Below are positions 16,874 through 24,626 of a DNA stretch of 64,000 nucleotides, in pieces. The stretch is from Catonella morbi ATCC 51271 (lineage in GTDB: Bacteria > Bacillota > Clostridia > Lachnospirales > Lachnospiraceae), in the NCBI RefSeq assembly GCF_000160035.2, contig NZ_KI535366.1:149571-213570 (forward strand). Reading direction: 5' to 3'. Position numbers and translations under genes: made by a program. The notes under the pieces were generated by a model. The model did not search any database, had not been told where the DNA came from, and saw only the letters and a list, made by a program, of their open reading frames with translations. Position 1 is the first letter of the stretch; each line of letters opens with the position of its first letter.

Positions 16874-17680
16874 ATGAATATTAAAAATTTATGTAAAACA
16901 GGATTGATGTTGCTTTTACTCGTTGCAGTATTTACCCTGTTACCATCGGGGGAAATTACAGCAAAGGCTGAAACTGTCGCAAATCATGAGATATTTTCAA
17001 ATAAAACTGTTGAAAGCAGAGTAAAGGAAATTCAGGATTACTACTACAATAAGTCCAAGCTTCTTACTGTAAAAACAGCGATCTTTAATGACTGGACCTT
17101 AAAGGGCAAGAATAAGGATGTTAAATTCAATTATTACTTAAAAGATAAGGAATTGATGTTTGCCTACGGAAAGGGACAAGGCATTGAATACAGGCTTTAT
17201 TTTTACGAAAATCAGCTTATCAGGATGGTGATTGATAAAAAAGGAAAAGAAAGAAAAACCTACACACAGTTGTATAGAAAACTTAAACACTTGGAGGAAA
17301 GTAATGAAATTCATCTGTGTATAAGTTTAGAGAACTTTTTCAGGATTAAACTTGCTGATGAGTTTCCAAGAAAAAATAGAATAAAGTCGGAAGAAGAGGT
17401 ATATATTACCAATATTTCAAAAGGAAAAATAACTTATCATACAGGTATTGTATATGGACCGGGAGCAATGTATTTATCCTTAGATGCGGCTTCATACACT
17501 GCAAAATTAGACAGTAAAGTACAGGTGTTAGATTATACCGAGTCTCCTACTGAGCCTGAAACACGCTCACTTAAGTGGTTTATAAATGATTTTGCCAAAA
17601 CTAAATCAGGTTTTGTCCTTTGCAGTATTATTGCAGAAAATGGTAAAATTATAAGAATTGAACTTCCATATCTTGCATAA
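16874..17680 (+). CDS. Secreted tandem paralogue 4 (unknown family)
   Basis: A 268-residue secreted protein. Signal peptide MNIKNLCKTGLMLLLLVAVF, cleavage probably after AKA. Shared landmarks: VANHEIFSN, RVKEIQDYYYNK, LTVKTAIFNDWTL, FNYYLKDKELMFAYGK, EYRLYFYENQLIRMV, KGKERKTYTQLYRKL, ITYHTGIVYG, SLDAASYTAKL and VLDYTESP. The FSN and LTVK-x-A-x-F-x-x-W features pair it with paralogue 2. ATG at 16874 follows GGGGAGAG. Confidence 0.85.
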   Translation: MNIKNLCKTGLMLLLLVAVFTLLPSGEITAKAETVANHEIFSNKTVESRVKEIQDYYYNKSKLLTVKTAIFNDWTLKGKNKDVKFNYYLKDKELMFAYGKGQGIEYRLYFYENQLIRMVIDKKGKERKTYTQLYRKLKHLEESNEIHLCISLENFFRIKLADEFPRKNRIKSEEEVYITNISKGKITYHTGIVYGPGAMYLSLDAASYTAKLDSKVQVLDYTESPTEPETRSLKWFINDFAKTKSGFVLCSIIAENGKIIRIELPYLA

Positions 17681-17727
17681 AATGATAAACCACAATTTGG
17701 AATGTATGATAATGAGGGGGTAATGGT

Positions 17728-18528
17728 ATGTTAAAAAAAATGACGATTAAAATGAGCTTAGCAGTATTGTTTTTGATGGTGGTTTCATTTTTCATCCCTG
17801 CTAAGATTACTCAGGCTAAAACTGCTGTAGGACATATAGTTTTTAGTGAAAAAGAAATGAAGCAAAGAATAGCCGAAATTAAAAAATATTACTACAAACA
17901 GCCTAAAAAGCTTACCAAAAAGAGTATAGAGTACCGTGATAAGTATTCTGATGAAGCTGTAATTAGATTTGATTATTATTTGCTAGGTAAAGATCTGATG
18001 TTCGCTTATGGAGTAGAAACTAAACAAAAAACTGAATACCGTCTTTACTTTTACAAGGACCAGATTATCAAGGTGCTGATTGATAAAAAGGGAAAGAAAC
18101 GCCAAACTCTTGACCAGTTTTATGTTAAATTTGACAGTACTTTTTATGATGAAAACCTGATTTATTACCTGGATTTGGAAAACTTTTTCAGAATAACAGT
18201 TGCGGAGCTTTTCAAAAAAACTCCAAGAGCCAAATCTGATGGTTATATATTTATTACCGATATTTCGTACAAAAATAATAAAAGTATAACTTATCATACA
18301 GGTAACGGATACGGTTCAGACGGTGTAATGATATCACTGGATACTGAGGCATATACTGCTAAACTGGCCAGAAATGTAAAAGTTAAGGATTATACGGAGA
18401 GCCCTGATGAGTATAAAGCGTTAACTCTCGAGTCATTGTATAGGGAATTTAGCGGCTACTACATACCGGCAGGCATTACTGTGAAAAATGGACAGGTAGT
18501 GGAGATTGAACTTCCGTATCAGCCTTAA
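17728..18528 (+). CDS. Secreted tandem paralogue 5 (unknown family)
   Basis: A 266-residue secreted protein, last of the tandem set. The signal peptide (about residues 1-30) ends near TQA. The N-terminal part (VFSEK, QRIAEIKKYYYKQPKKLT) looks like paralogues 1 and 3, while the C-terminal part (VKVKDYTESPDE, VVEIELPYQP) looks like paralogue 4, so it appears mosaic. It lacks the VANHE/VAKHK start, reading AVGHIVF instead. A terminator-like hairpin follows at 18541. Confidence 0.85.
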   Translation: MLKKMTIKMSLAVLFLMVVSFFIPAKITQAKTAVGHIVFSEKEMKQRIAEIKKYYYKQPKKLTKKSIEYRDKYSDEAVIRFDYYLLGKDLMFAYGVETKQKTEYRLYFYKDQIIKVLIDKKGKKRQTLDQFYVKFDSTFYDENLIYYLDLENFFRITVAELFKKTPRAKSDGYIFITDISYKNNKSITYHTGNGYGSDGVMISLDTEAYTAKLARNVKVKDYTESPDEYKALTLESLYREFSGYYIPAGITVKNGQVVEIELPYQP

Positions 18529-18540
18529 ATTCATGATTTA

Positions 18541-18585
18541 GATTACCGGGTGTCAAATACTTTTGATGCCCTAATCATATTTTAT
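18541..18585 (+). terminator. Terminator-like hairpin closing the secreted-paralogue block
   Basis: GGGTGTCAAA (18548-18557) pairs with TTTGATGCCC (18561-18570) allowing two G-U pairs, flanked by GATTA and TAATC that can extend the stem. A loose T-rich stretch (ATATTTTATT) follows. It ends the five-gene run 13 bases after the last stop. Confidence 0.6.
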
Positions 18586-18603
18586 TAAAAAGGTAACCGT
18601 TAA

Positions 18604-19665
18604 ATGATATTACTTAAAATAAAGCATATTGATGCCGGTGGGAGACTTGATAAATATCTGATGAAATTCTTAAAAGATGCTCCCACAAGCTTCATTTACA
18701 AGATGCTTAGAAAGAAAAACATAGTACTAAACGGCAAGAAGGCTGCCGGAAATGAATTATTAAAAGAAAATGATGAAGTCAAACTTTTCCTTGCAGATGA
18801 GACCATAGTCAAATTTGGAGGGAAAGTGACTTTGTCACAGACTGCTGACAGGGAATATGTTGCTACTGCCGAGGATAGCGTTGAAAGCGGTAGTGACGAT
18901 TCCCTGTATGATTTCTTAAAATCCCTTAAATGGGAATTTGATGAACCAAAGGTCATATATGAGGACAGGGATATTATTATAGTTAACAAACCTGTAAATG
19001 TGCTTTCGCAGATAGCAAAAACAGGCGATGTATCTATGAATGAATGGCTTATCAGTTATCTGATAAATTCAGGAAGCCTTACAGCAGAAGATATGCTTAC
19101 GGTTAAGCCTGCGGTTGTGAACAGGCTTGACAGAAATACGAGCGGAATTATACTTGCAGGAAAGACTCTTACAGGGCTTAGATTTCTTTCGGATATTATT
19201 AAAACCAGAAAGCTTACAAAATATTATCTGACCATAGTTAAGGGAGAAATTCCTAATAATTTCACTGCTGAAGCCTATCTTCTAAAAAATGATAATCACA
19301 ATACAGTTAAAATCTATAAAGACAAGGTTGAGGGAGCAGAATACATAAAAACAGCCTATGAAGTTCTGCAGGTAAAAGACGGACACAGTCTGCTTAAAGT
19401 TGAACTTATAACCGGCAAAAGCCATCAGATCAGGGCTCACCTATCCTTCCTTGGCTATCCTGTAATAGGTGACGGTAAATACGGACTTAAATCAGAGAAT
19501 ACAAATTATAGAAGAATGGGGCTTAACACTCAGTTTTTACATTCTTATGAAATTAAGTTCCCTAAGTTTGAGGGGGAATTTGCATATTTAAGTGAGAGAA
19601 GTTTTAGTGCAAAACTGCCTGAAAGGCTTGAAAAAGTTGCAAACAAGCTTGGGTTTAATATTTAA
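18604..19665 (+). CDS. RluA-family pseudouridine synthase
   Basis: A 353-residue rRNA or tRNA pseudouridine synthase of the RluA/RluD type. N-terminal S4 domain (GRLDKYLMKFLKDAP to VVLNGKKA-like segment, about 10-45). Catalytic motif VNRLDRNTSGIILAGKT around residues 178-194 with Asp nucleophile, and the SHQIRAHLSFLGYPVIGDGK block near 275-294. The enzyme is longer than RluD-type minima because of an acidic insert (residues about 85-105). Start is ATG 18604. The site is weak (AAAGGTAACC), and it sits beyond the hairpin that ends the secreted-paralogue block. Confidence 0.93.
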   Translation: MILLKIKHIDAGGRLDKYLMKFLKDAPTSFIYKMLRKKNIVLNGKKAAGNELLKENDEVKLFLADETIVKFGGKVTLSQTADREYVATAEDSVESGSDDSLYDFLKSLKWEFDEPKVIYEDRDIIIVNKPVNVLSQIAKTGDVSMNEWLISYLINSGSLTAEDMLTVKPAVVNRLDRNTSGIILAGKTLTGLRFLSDIIKTRKLTKYYLTIVKGEIPNNFTAEAYLLKNDNHNTVKIYKDKVEGAEYIKTAYEVLQVKDGHSLLKVELITGKSHQIRAHLSFLGYPVIGDGKYGLKSENTNYRRMGLNTQFLHSYEIKFPKFEGEFAYLSERSFSAKLPERLEKVANKLGFNI

Positions 19666-19679
19666 TATCATTAATAGTT

Positions 19680-19730
19680 ACACTTTAATTTAGTTCTCTA
19701 AAACGTTAATGCTTTAGAGGGCTAAACTAA
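19680..19730 (+). terminator. Hairpin after the pseudouridine synthase
   Basis: TTTAGTTCTCTAAA and TTTAGAGGGCTAAA form a 14-pair stem with two G-U pairs around a short loop (about 19689-19728). No run of T directly follows, so termination efficiency is uncertain; the hairpin may also act as an mRNA end stabiliser. Confidence 0.5.
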
Positions 19731-19921
19731 ATTTCGATATTTTGCAAATATTAGGTCATATCCCCCTATAGTCACAGACCGAAAACGGTTTATTATACTT
19801 TAATATGTGAAATTAGAGGTATGTGCCCCTTGACTTGAATATTTAGGGGTTGTTATCTCTTGACACGCAAAAAATGAGCGGATTACGAATATTTATGTAC
19901 TCTAAATAAAAAGGAGATTAT

Positions 19922-20467
19922 ATGCCGTCTTGGAATTCCAGAGGTCTCAGAGGTTCACTTCTTGAGACTCTTATAAATATGACAAACGATAAATACAGAG
20001 AACAGGGACTTGCCCTTGTCCAAAAAGTACCGACACCGATTACCCCTGTAAATATAAATGATAAGGGCCAGATTACCCTTGCGTATTTTGACAGTAAGAG
20101 TACAGTGGATTATATAGGGGTGGTTCAGGGTATTCCGATTTGCTTTGATGCAAAAGAGTGTAATAAACCCACTTTTCCGCTTCAAAATATACATGAGCAT
20201 CAGGTAAAATTTATGGAGGATTTTGAAGCTCAAGACGGAATAGCCTTTATGGTAATATATTTTTCTGATACAGATGAATACTACTATTCACCTTTTAAAG
20301 AAATTAAAAAATACTGGACAAGGGCTGTAAACGGTGGCAGAAAGAGCATTAAAAGAGAAGAGTTCACGGAGGGATATTATCTGGATATCACGGGAAAGAC
20401 TACCGTGCCTTATCTTGAAGGATTGGAAAAAGATTTGGAAGAAAGAGACAGCCACCTGACATTTTAG
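19922..20467 (+). CDS. recU: Holliday junction resolvase RecU
   Basis: RecU cleaves four-way DNA junctions in recombination and repair in Firmicutes. The 181-residue protein shows WNSRGLRGSLLETLIN at the N-terminus, the nuclease core STVDYIGVVQ then ICFDAKEC (metal-binding Asp and Glu-Lys pair), and HEHQVKFMEDF. Length is normal. It begins at ATG 19922 behind AAGGAG. It stands alone rather than with a penicillin-binding protein gene, its Bacillus neighbour. A weak promoter-like TTGACA (19860-19865) lies upstream. Confidence 0.93.
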   Translation: MPSWNSRGLRGSLLETLINMTNDKYREQGLALVQKVPTPITPVNINDKGQITLAYFDSKSTVDYIGVVQGIPICFDAKECNKPTFPLQNIHEHQVKFMEDFEAQDGIAFMVIYFSDTDEYYYSPFKEIKKYWTRAVNGGRKSIKREEFTEGYYLDITGKTTVPYLEGLEKDLEERDSHLTF

Positions 20468-20509
20468 GTAATTTGGGGTGAATTTTGTGTTTGAAAAAGA
20501 AGATAATAC

Positions 20510-20538
20510 TTGACAAAAAAAATATATTTTTGTATAAT
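20510..20538 (+). promoter_or_regulatory. Consensus sigma-A promoter of rpmF
   Basis: TTGACA (20510-20515), exactly 17 bases, TATAAT (20533-20538): a perfect match to both consensus boxes at optimal spacing. It drives a roughly 95-base leader before rpmF, consistent with strong ribosomal protein expression. Confidence 0.9.
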
Positions 20539-20562
20539 GCATAGGTATGAAATTTTATTGTT

Positions 20563-20603
20563 TATTCAAGGATTGTTATCCATGTGATAAATCCTTTTGA
20601 ATA
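20563..20603 (+). promoter_or_regulatory. Structured 5' leader hairpin of rpmF
   Basis: TATTCAA pairs with TTGAATA, GGAT with ATCC and TTATC with GATAA around a CATGT loop, with two-base bulges on alternate sides. It forms a 41-base interrupted hairpin within the rpmF leader, 34 bases before the ATG. It could be an autoregulatory site, but I cannot match it to a named ribosomal leader family. Confidence 0.5.
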
Positions 20604-20637
20604 CAATATATAAAGTATTGATAAGGGAGGTGTTCAC

Positions 20638-20820
20638 ATGTCAATCTGTCCAAAGAATAAGAGTTCTAAGGGCCACAGAGATGCCCGCAGAGCAAACTGG
20701 AAGATGAGTGCTCCTGCACTTGTTAAGTGCAGCAACTGCGGAGAGCTTATGGTTCCTCACAGAGTATGCAAAGCTTGCGGTTCTTACAACAAGAAAGAGA
20801 TCGTTAAAGTTGAAGCTTAA
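20638..20820 (+). CDS. rpmF: 50S ribosomal protein L32
   Basis: This 60-residue protein is bL32: CPKNKSSKGHRDARRANWK is the conserved N-terminal rRNA-binding stretch, and CSNCGEL with CKACGSY form the four-Cys zinc ribbon of the C+ type. The ATG follows an AAGGGAGGTG site, one of the strongest in the window. In many Firmicutes rpmF sits between yceD and plsX; here it is a single-gene unit with its own promoter, leader hairpin and terminator. Confidence 0.97.
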   Translation: MSICPKNKSSKGHRDARRANWKMSAPALVKCSNCGELMVPHRVCKACGSYNKKEIVKVEA

Positions 20821-20837
20821 TTTAGGGTAAACAATAT

Positions 20838-20867
20838 AAGCCGCTTCTGAATGGAAGTGGCTTTTTT
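20838..20867 (+). terminator. Intrinsic terminator of rpmF
   Basis: AAGCCGCTTC (20838-20847) pairs with GAAGTGGCTT (20854-20863) around a six-base loop, followed by TTTT. It is 18 bases after the rpmF stop. Confidence 0.88.
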
Positions 20868-20872
20868 GTGGT

Positions 20873-20909
20873 TTAAATGGTTTAATTTTTTACTTAAATG
20901 GTTTATAAT
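20873..20909 (+). promoter_or_regulatory. Promoter with 12-base direct repeat before secreted protein pair
   Basis: TTAAATGGTTTA occurs at 20873-20884 and again at 20894-20905, 21 bases apart (two helical turns). The second copy runs into TATAAT (20904-20909), a good -10 without a clear -35. This looks like an activator- or repressor-controlled promoter for the gene at 20999. Confidence 0.45.
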
Positions 20910-20998
20910 TATTCCAAAACAATTAGCTTAATGACTACAAACAGTATTAGTCCGGGATTTAATCTAAAAAAGTGTAACAGATACGGAGGTGCTGAAGC

Positions 20999-22138
20999 AT
21001 GAAAAAGAAATTTATTATAGTTTTATTGGCTTTTATTTTATTAAGTAGTACAAAAATACCTACTTATGCCGGTGCACAAAAAGATCCATATAAATACAAT
21101 AATAAATTTTTACTTTGGAATGCAAAAGAACATAAGCCTGTTATCTTGCCGGAAGTCGAAAGTTTTGCAAAAGATTTAAGCAAAACATTGAAAGGAAATG
21201 TTAAGATATTTTTTGTACCTGACATGGATATAAGAGGAGAATATTTTGACCACCCTTTTATTCAATATTCCGTTAAAGTTGAAAGTGAGAAACCTGAAAA
21301 ATACAATTATTATACTGATTTAATTTTTACGAGAAACAGAAAGTTAAATCAGGTTAATCTATCAATATGGTTAAATAATAAAGTAACGAAAAAAGTTGCC
21401 AAACAAAATGAAACTAAAATTTTTGATTTGATAAAGCATCATTTCAAAGAAGATGTTGCGAATGCTTTTAAGTTCAAGAATCCTATTAATCGTAAGGACA
21501 AAAAGTTTCAAAAAGAATTACAAAATAAAAGGTGGCTGCCGGTAGTGGACAGGCAGGAACATTTAATCTCTTATAATATTCATAAGATGCAGGCTGAAGA
21601 AGATTTTGACAATTTTAATATGAAAAAATACCTGAATGCAGACATTCTTTATAATGAGTATATTAAACCTGAAATGACAAAGTATAATCTGTTTAATAAT
21701 TTTAAAAATTTTAAGGAATATTATAAAGAAGTTGAGTTTCCGGAGTTTACGAGTGAAGATACAGGTATATACGATGCAAGTGACGGTGCCTGGCTTAAAC
21801 TTGATACTGCAGATACCGAATTAAGATTTAGGGCTAATGCCGGTAAAAACGGAAATCCTGCATTTTATTGTAAATTTGATTTGAATGTAATTAACAAGAA
21901 AAGAATCAGTCTTATTTTTGGAAATGATATTGCTGATAAAATCTATGAGTTTAAAGATAATAATAAGGATAAAACTGATATAAAAATGAAAAATGGATTG
22001 ATTCTACATGTATATCGTATGGATGATTCAAATAAAGTAAAGGTTTATACAAAAATAACAGATAAGAATAAGAATTTGAGGTCAAATGAAGGTGAATTTC
22101 TGGAAGAAATCAAATATAAACACAGAAAGGAGAACTAA
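20999..22138 (+). CDS. Unknown secreted protein A
   Basis: I do not recognise this 379-residue protein. The N-terminus (MKKKFIIVLLAFILLSSTKI, then PTYAG) is a clear signal peptide cut after residue 24 or so; there is no lipobox or later membrane segment. The mature part is rich in Lys, Asn and aromatic residues, with possible repeated beta stretches (LTRNRKLNQV-like and LIFGNDIADKIYEF). It starts at ATG 20999 behind CGGAGGTG. The next secreted gene begins 1 base after its stop, so the two are surely co-transcribed. Confidence 0.8.
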   Translation: MKKKFIIVLLAFILLSSTKIPTYAGAQKDPYKYNNKFLLWNAKEHKPVILPEVESFAKDLSKTLKGNVKIFFVPDMDIRGEYFDHPFIQYSVKVESEKPEKYNYYTDLIFTRNRKLNQVNLSIWLNNKVTKKVAKQNETKIFDLIKHHFKEDVANAFKFKNPINRKDKKFQKELQNKRWLPVVDRQEHLISYNIHKMQAEEDFDNFNMKKYLNADILYNEYIKPEMTKYNLFNNFKNFKEYYKEVEFPEFTSEDTGIYDASDGAWLKLDTADTELRFRANAGKNGNPAFYCKFDLNVINKKRISLIFGNDIADKIYEFKDNNKDKTDIKMKNGLILHVYRMDDSNKVKVYTKITDKNKNLRSNEGEFLEEIKYKHRKEN

Positions 22139-22139
22139 G

Positions 22140-22760
22140 ATGAAATTTAAGTTTACTGTAATAATATTGATTTTAGGAATGTTTTTTCTAAATCCTCTGA
22201 CTGTACAGGCCAAAGTTCAACTTTTTGATGATGAATTATTAGAGAAAATAGAGGAAGAAACAGATGCCTGCTCAGAAATTGATTTTACTATCTACTTGTC
22301 AACTCTTAACAGATATAAGTATAGTGTGAATTTTGAGAAAGGCTCAATTAAATTGGAGGTACAGGGAGAAGGTTACAAGCTTAATGGTGTCAGAGATGAT
22401 TTTTTTTCTGAACCAAAGATAAAAGAGGATAATTTAAAAGATAAAACAGATAATGAAGTAAAAGATGAAAAAACAGAAAAAGAAATTGATTCAATGAAAG
22501 CTTTGATGTTAGAAGAATTGAAAGATAAAAAATATGACTGTGGTTCCGAATTACTTTCAGATACACTGGATTTAAAGAGATTTAGCGAGTCTGCTAAGCC
22601 GGTTCATACTAAAAAGAATTGGGTATTTATTCAGAAGAGTGGTGATTCAAAGACAAGGATTGTCATAAATAAAAAAACAAAACTTCCGGTGTCATGCTTT
22701 TTTAAGAGTGATTGGGGAAATATAAAGATTAAATTTAAATATAAATATAGTGACAAATAA
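22140..22760 (+). CDS. Unknown secreted protein B
   Basis: A 206-residue protein with a signal peptide (KFKFTVIILILGMFFLNPL, cleavage near VQA) and no known domain. A charged Lys/Glu/Asp-rich stretch (about residues 90-125) probably forms a helix or flexible linker. The start is ATG 22140 with AGAAAGGAG upstream; an in-frame ATG at 22086 lies inside the preceding gene. It is coupled to secreted protein A and may form a complex with it. A hairpin follows at 22771-22794. Confidence 0.8.
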   Translation: MKFKFTVIILILGMFFLNPLTVQAKVQLFDDELLEKIEEETDACSEIDFTIYLSTLNRYKYSVNFEKGSIKLEVQGEGYKLNGVRDDFFSEPKIKEDNLKDKTDNEVKDEKTEKEIDSMKALMLEELKDKKYDCGSELLSDTLDLKRFSESAKPVHTKKNWVFIQKSGDSKTRIVINKKTKLPVSCFFKSDWGNIKIKFKYKYSDK

Positions 22761-22770
22761 AATTTTTACT

Positions 22771-22794
22771 CTTAGTTACTACTATATAACTAAG
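22771..22794 (+). repeat. Inverted repeat between secreted protein B and alpha-glucosidase
   Basis: CTTAGTTA (22771-22778) and TAACTAAG (22787-22794) form a perfect eight-pair stem with an eight-base loop. No T-run follows, so it is either a weak terminator or an operator for the downstream glucosidase gene. Confidence 0.4.
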
Positions 22795-22829
22795 AATTAA
22801 GTCAATATAATAATTCAAGGAGAAGAAAA

Positions 22830-24488
22830 ATGAATAAAACCTGGTGGAAGGAAAGTGTTGTTTATCAAATTTATCCAAGGAGTTTTTGTGACAGCAACGG
22901 AGATGGTATCGGTGATATAAAAGGTATCACAAGTAAGCTTCATTATCTAAAAGATCTTGGTATAAATGTAATCTGGCTCTCACCTGTCTATCAGTCACCT
23001 AATGATGACAATGGCTACGATATAAGTGATTATGAGTCTATAATGACAGAGTTCGGTACTATGGCCGATTTTGATGAAATGCTCGCTAAGGCTCACAGTC
23101 TTGGAATTAAAATAGTCATGGATCTGGTAGTAAACCATACTTCAGATGAACATAAATGGTTTATAGAAAGCCGTAGTTCAAAGGATAATCCAAAGAGAGA
23201 TTATTACATCTGGAAAGACGGAAAAGGCGGTAAAGAGCCAAATAACTGGGGTTCCTGTTTTTCAGGCTCGGCCTGGCAGTTAGATGAGACCACAGGACAG
23301 TACTATCTGCATTTATTTTCAAAAAAACAACCTGACCTTAACTGGGAAAATGATGAGGTAAGAGAAGAAGTATACTCTATGATGAATCGCTGGTGTGAAA
23401 AGGGTATAGACGGTTTCAGAATGGATGTTATCAGCCTTATATCAAAGGATCAGAGTTTTCCTGACGGTCCTACTTATGGCGGACTGTATGGGAGTTTTGA
23501 ATCCTGCAGTAACGGTCCGAGGGTACATGAATTTCTTCAGGAAATGAATAAAAAGGTGCTTTCCAAGTATGATATTATGACAGTCGGAGAGTGTGCGGGC
23601 GTAACACTTGAGGAAGCTAAAAAGTATGCAAACAGCAACGGCAGCGAGCTTAATATGGTATTTCAGTTTGAGCACACCGGACTGGATGATGACAGCACAA
23701 TGAAATGGTCAACTAAAAAAATGCCTTTAGTCCCTCTTAAAGAAAATCTTACAAAATGGCAGAAGGGACTTAACGAGGTTGCCTGGAACAGCTTATATTT
23801 CTGTAATCATGACCAGCCAAGGATAGTTTCAAGACTTGGAAGCGAAAAAGATGAATATAGGGAACTTTCAGCAAAATGTATAGCTACCTGCCTGCATATG
23901 ATGCAGGGAACACCTTATGTCTATCAGGGTGAAGAACTGGGAATGACAAATACTGTATTTAATTCGGTTAAGGATTTCAGAGATCTTGAATCAATTAATG
24001 CTTTTAATGAGCTTACTGAAACCGGAGTAATCAGTGCAGAAGAGCTTTTCCCTAAGATTTGCCATAAGAGCAGGGATAACGCAAGAACTCCTATGCAGTG
24101 GGATGACAGTAAAAATGCCGGTTTTACTACAGGAAATCCTTGGATAGCTGTAAACCCTAACTATACCAAAATTAATGCTAAGGAGCAGATAGCAAGGGAA
24201 GATTCAGTTTTTAATTATTATAAAAAACTTATTGCGCTCAGAAAAGAATATGAGATTATAGTTTACGGAGATTATAATTTACTTCTTCCTGAAGATAAAG
24301 ACTTATTTGTATATGAAAGGAGCCTTGACGGAAAGAAGCTTCTTGTAGCCTGCAATTTCTCTGAAAAGGAAAGAGAGTTTGACTTTAGTCCTGTTAAGAA
24401 CGGTAAGGTCTTAATAAATAATTATGAAGGTTTTAGTTTAGAGAATAAAAAATTAAGACCGTATGAAGCTGCTGCAGTGATTTATTAA
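22830..24488 (+). CDS. malL: GH13 oligo-1,6-glucosidase/alpha-glucosidase
   Basis: A 552-residue cytoplasmic GH13 enzyme that releases glucose from the non-reducing end of short alpha-glucans. Conserved regions: MDLVVNHTSDEHKWF, GFRMDVI with the nucleophile Asp (about 199), VGECAG with the acid/base Glu (about 255), and FCNHDQPR with the stabilising Asp (about 329). The residue after the nucleophile is Val, which in this family goes with alpha-1,6 preference. No signal peptide. Start ATG 22830 behind AAGGAG. No transporter or regulator for it lies adjacent. A terminator follows. Confidence 0.93.
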   Translation: MNKTWWKESVVYQIYPRSFCDSNGDGIGDIKGITSKLHYLKDLGINVIWLSPVYQSPNDDNGYDISDYESIMTEFGTMADFDEMLAKAHSLGIKIVMDLVVNHTSDEHKWFIESRSSKDNPKRDYYIWKDGKGGKEPNNWGSCFSGSAWQLDETTGQYYLHLFSKKQPDLNWENDEVREEVYSMMNRWCEKGIDGFRMDVISLISKDQSFPDGPTYGGLYGSFESCSNGPRVHEFLQEMNKKVLSKYDIMTVGECAGVTLEEAKKYANSNGSELNMVFQFEHTGLDDDSTMKWSTKKMPLVPLKENLTKWQKGLNEVAWNSLYFCNHDQPRIVSRLGSEKDEYRELSAKCIATCLHMMQGTPYVYQGEELGMTNTVFNSVKDFRDLESINAFNELTETGVISAEELFPKICHKSRDNARTPMQWDDSKNAGFTTGNPWIAVNPNYTKINAKEQIAREDSVFNYYKKLIALRKEYEIIVYGDYNLLLPEDKDLFVYERSLDGKKLLVACNFSEKEREFDFSPVKNGKVLINNYEGFSLENKKLRPYEAAAVIY

Positions 24489-24516
24489 AATTTTGTCAAA
24501 TATTTGAAATATTATA

Positions 24517-24554
24517 AAAACAGAGAGCTTACACACCTGGTTCTCTGTTTTTTG
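24517..24554 (+). terminator. Intrinsic terminator after alpha-glucosidase
   Basis: AACAGAGA (24519-24526) pairs with TCTCTGTT (24542-24549), followed by TTTTT. It lies 30 bases beyond the stop. Confidence 0.85.
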
Positions 24555-24574
24555 TTTAATATAGTAAGAACTTG

Positions 24575-24583
24575 TGGTATAAT
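24575..24583 (+). promoter_or_regulatory. Extended -10 promoter of the GGDEF gene
   Basis: TGGTATAAT (24575-24583) is an extended -10 box with a perfect TATAAT. The -35 region (TTTAAT, 24555-24560) is poor, as is usual for extended -10 promoters. The start codon is about 43 bases downstream. Confidence 0.6.
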
Positions 24584-24626
24584 AATATCTTAATCAGGAA
24601 GGTTTTATAGTTTAGGAGGAGTAATT

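Noticed and set aside
14359-18528. The repeated block as a CRISPR array or simple DNA repeat
   Set aside because: The repeat unit is a full gene of about 800 bases with its own ribosome binding site and diverged sequence; it is a protein paralogue array.
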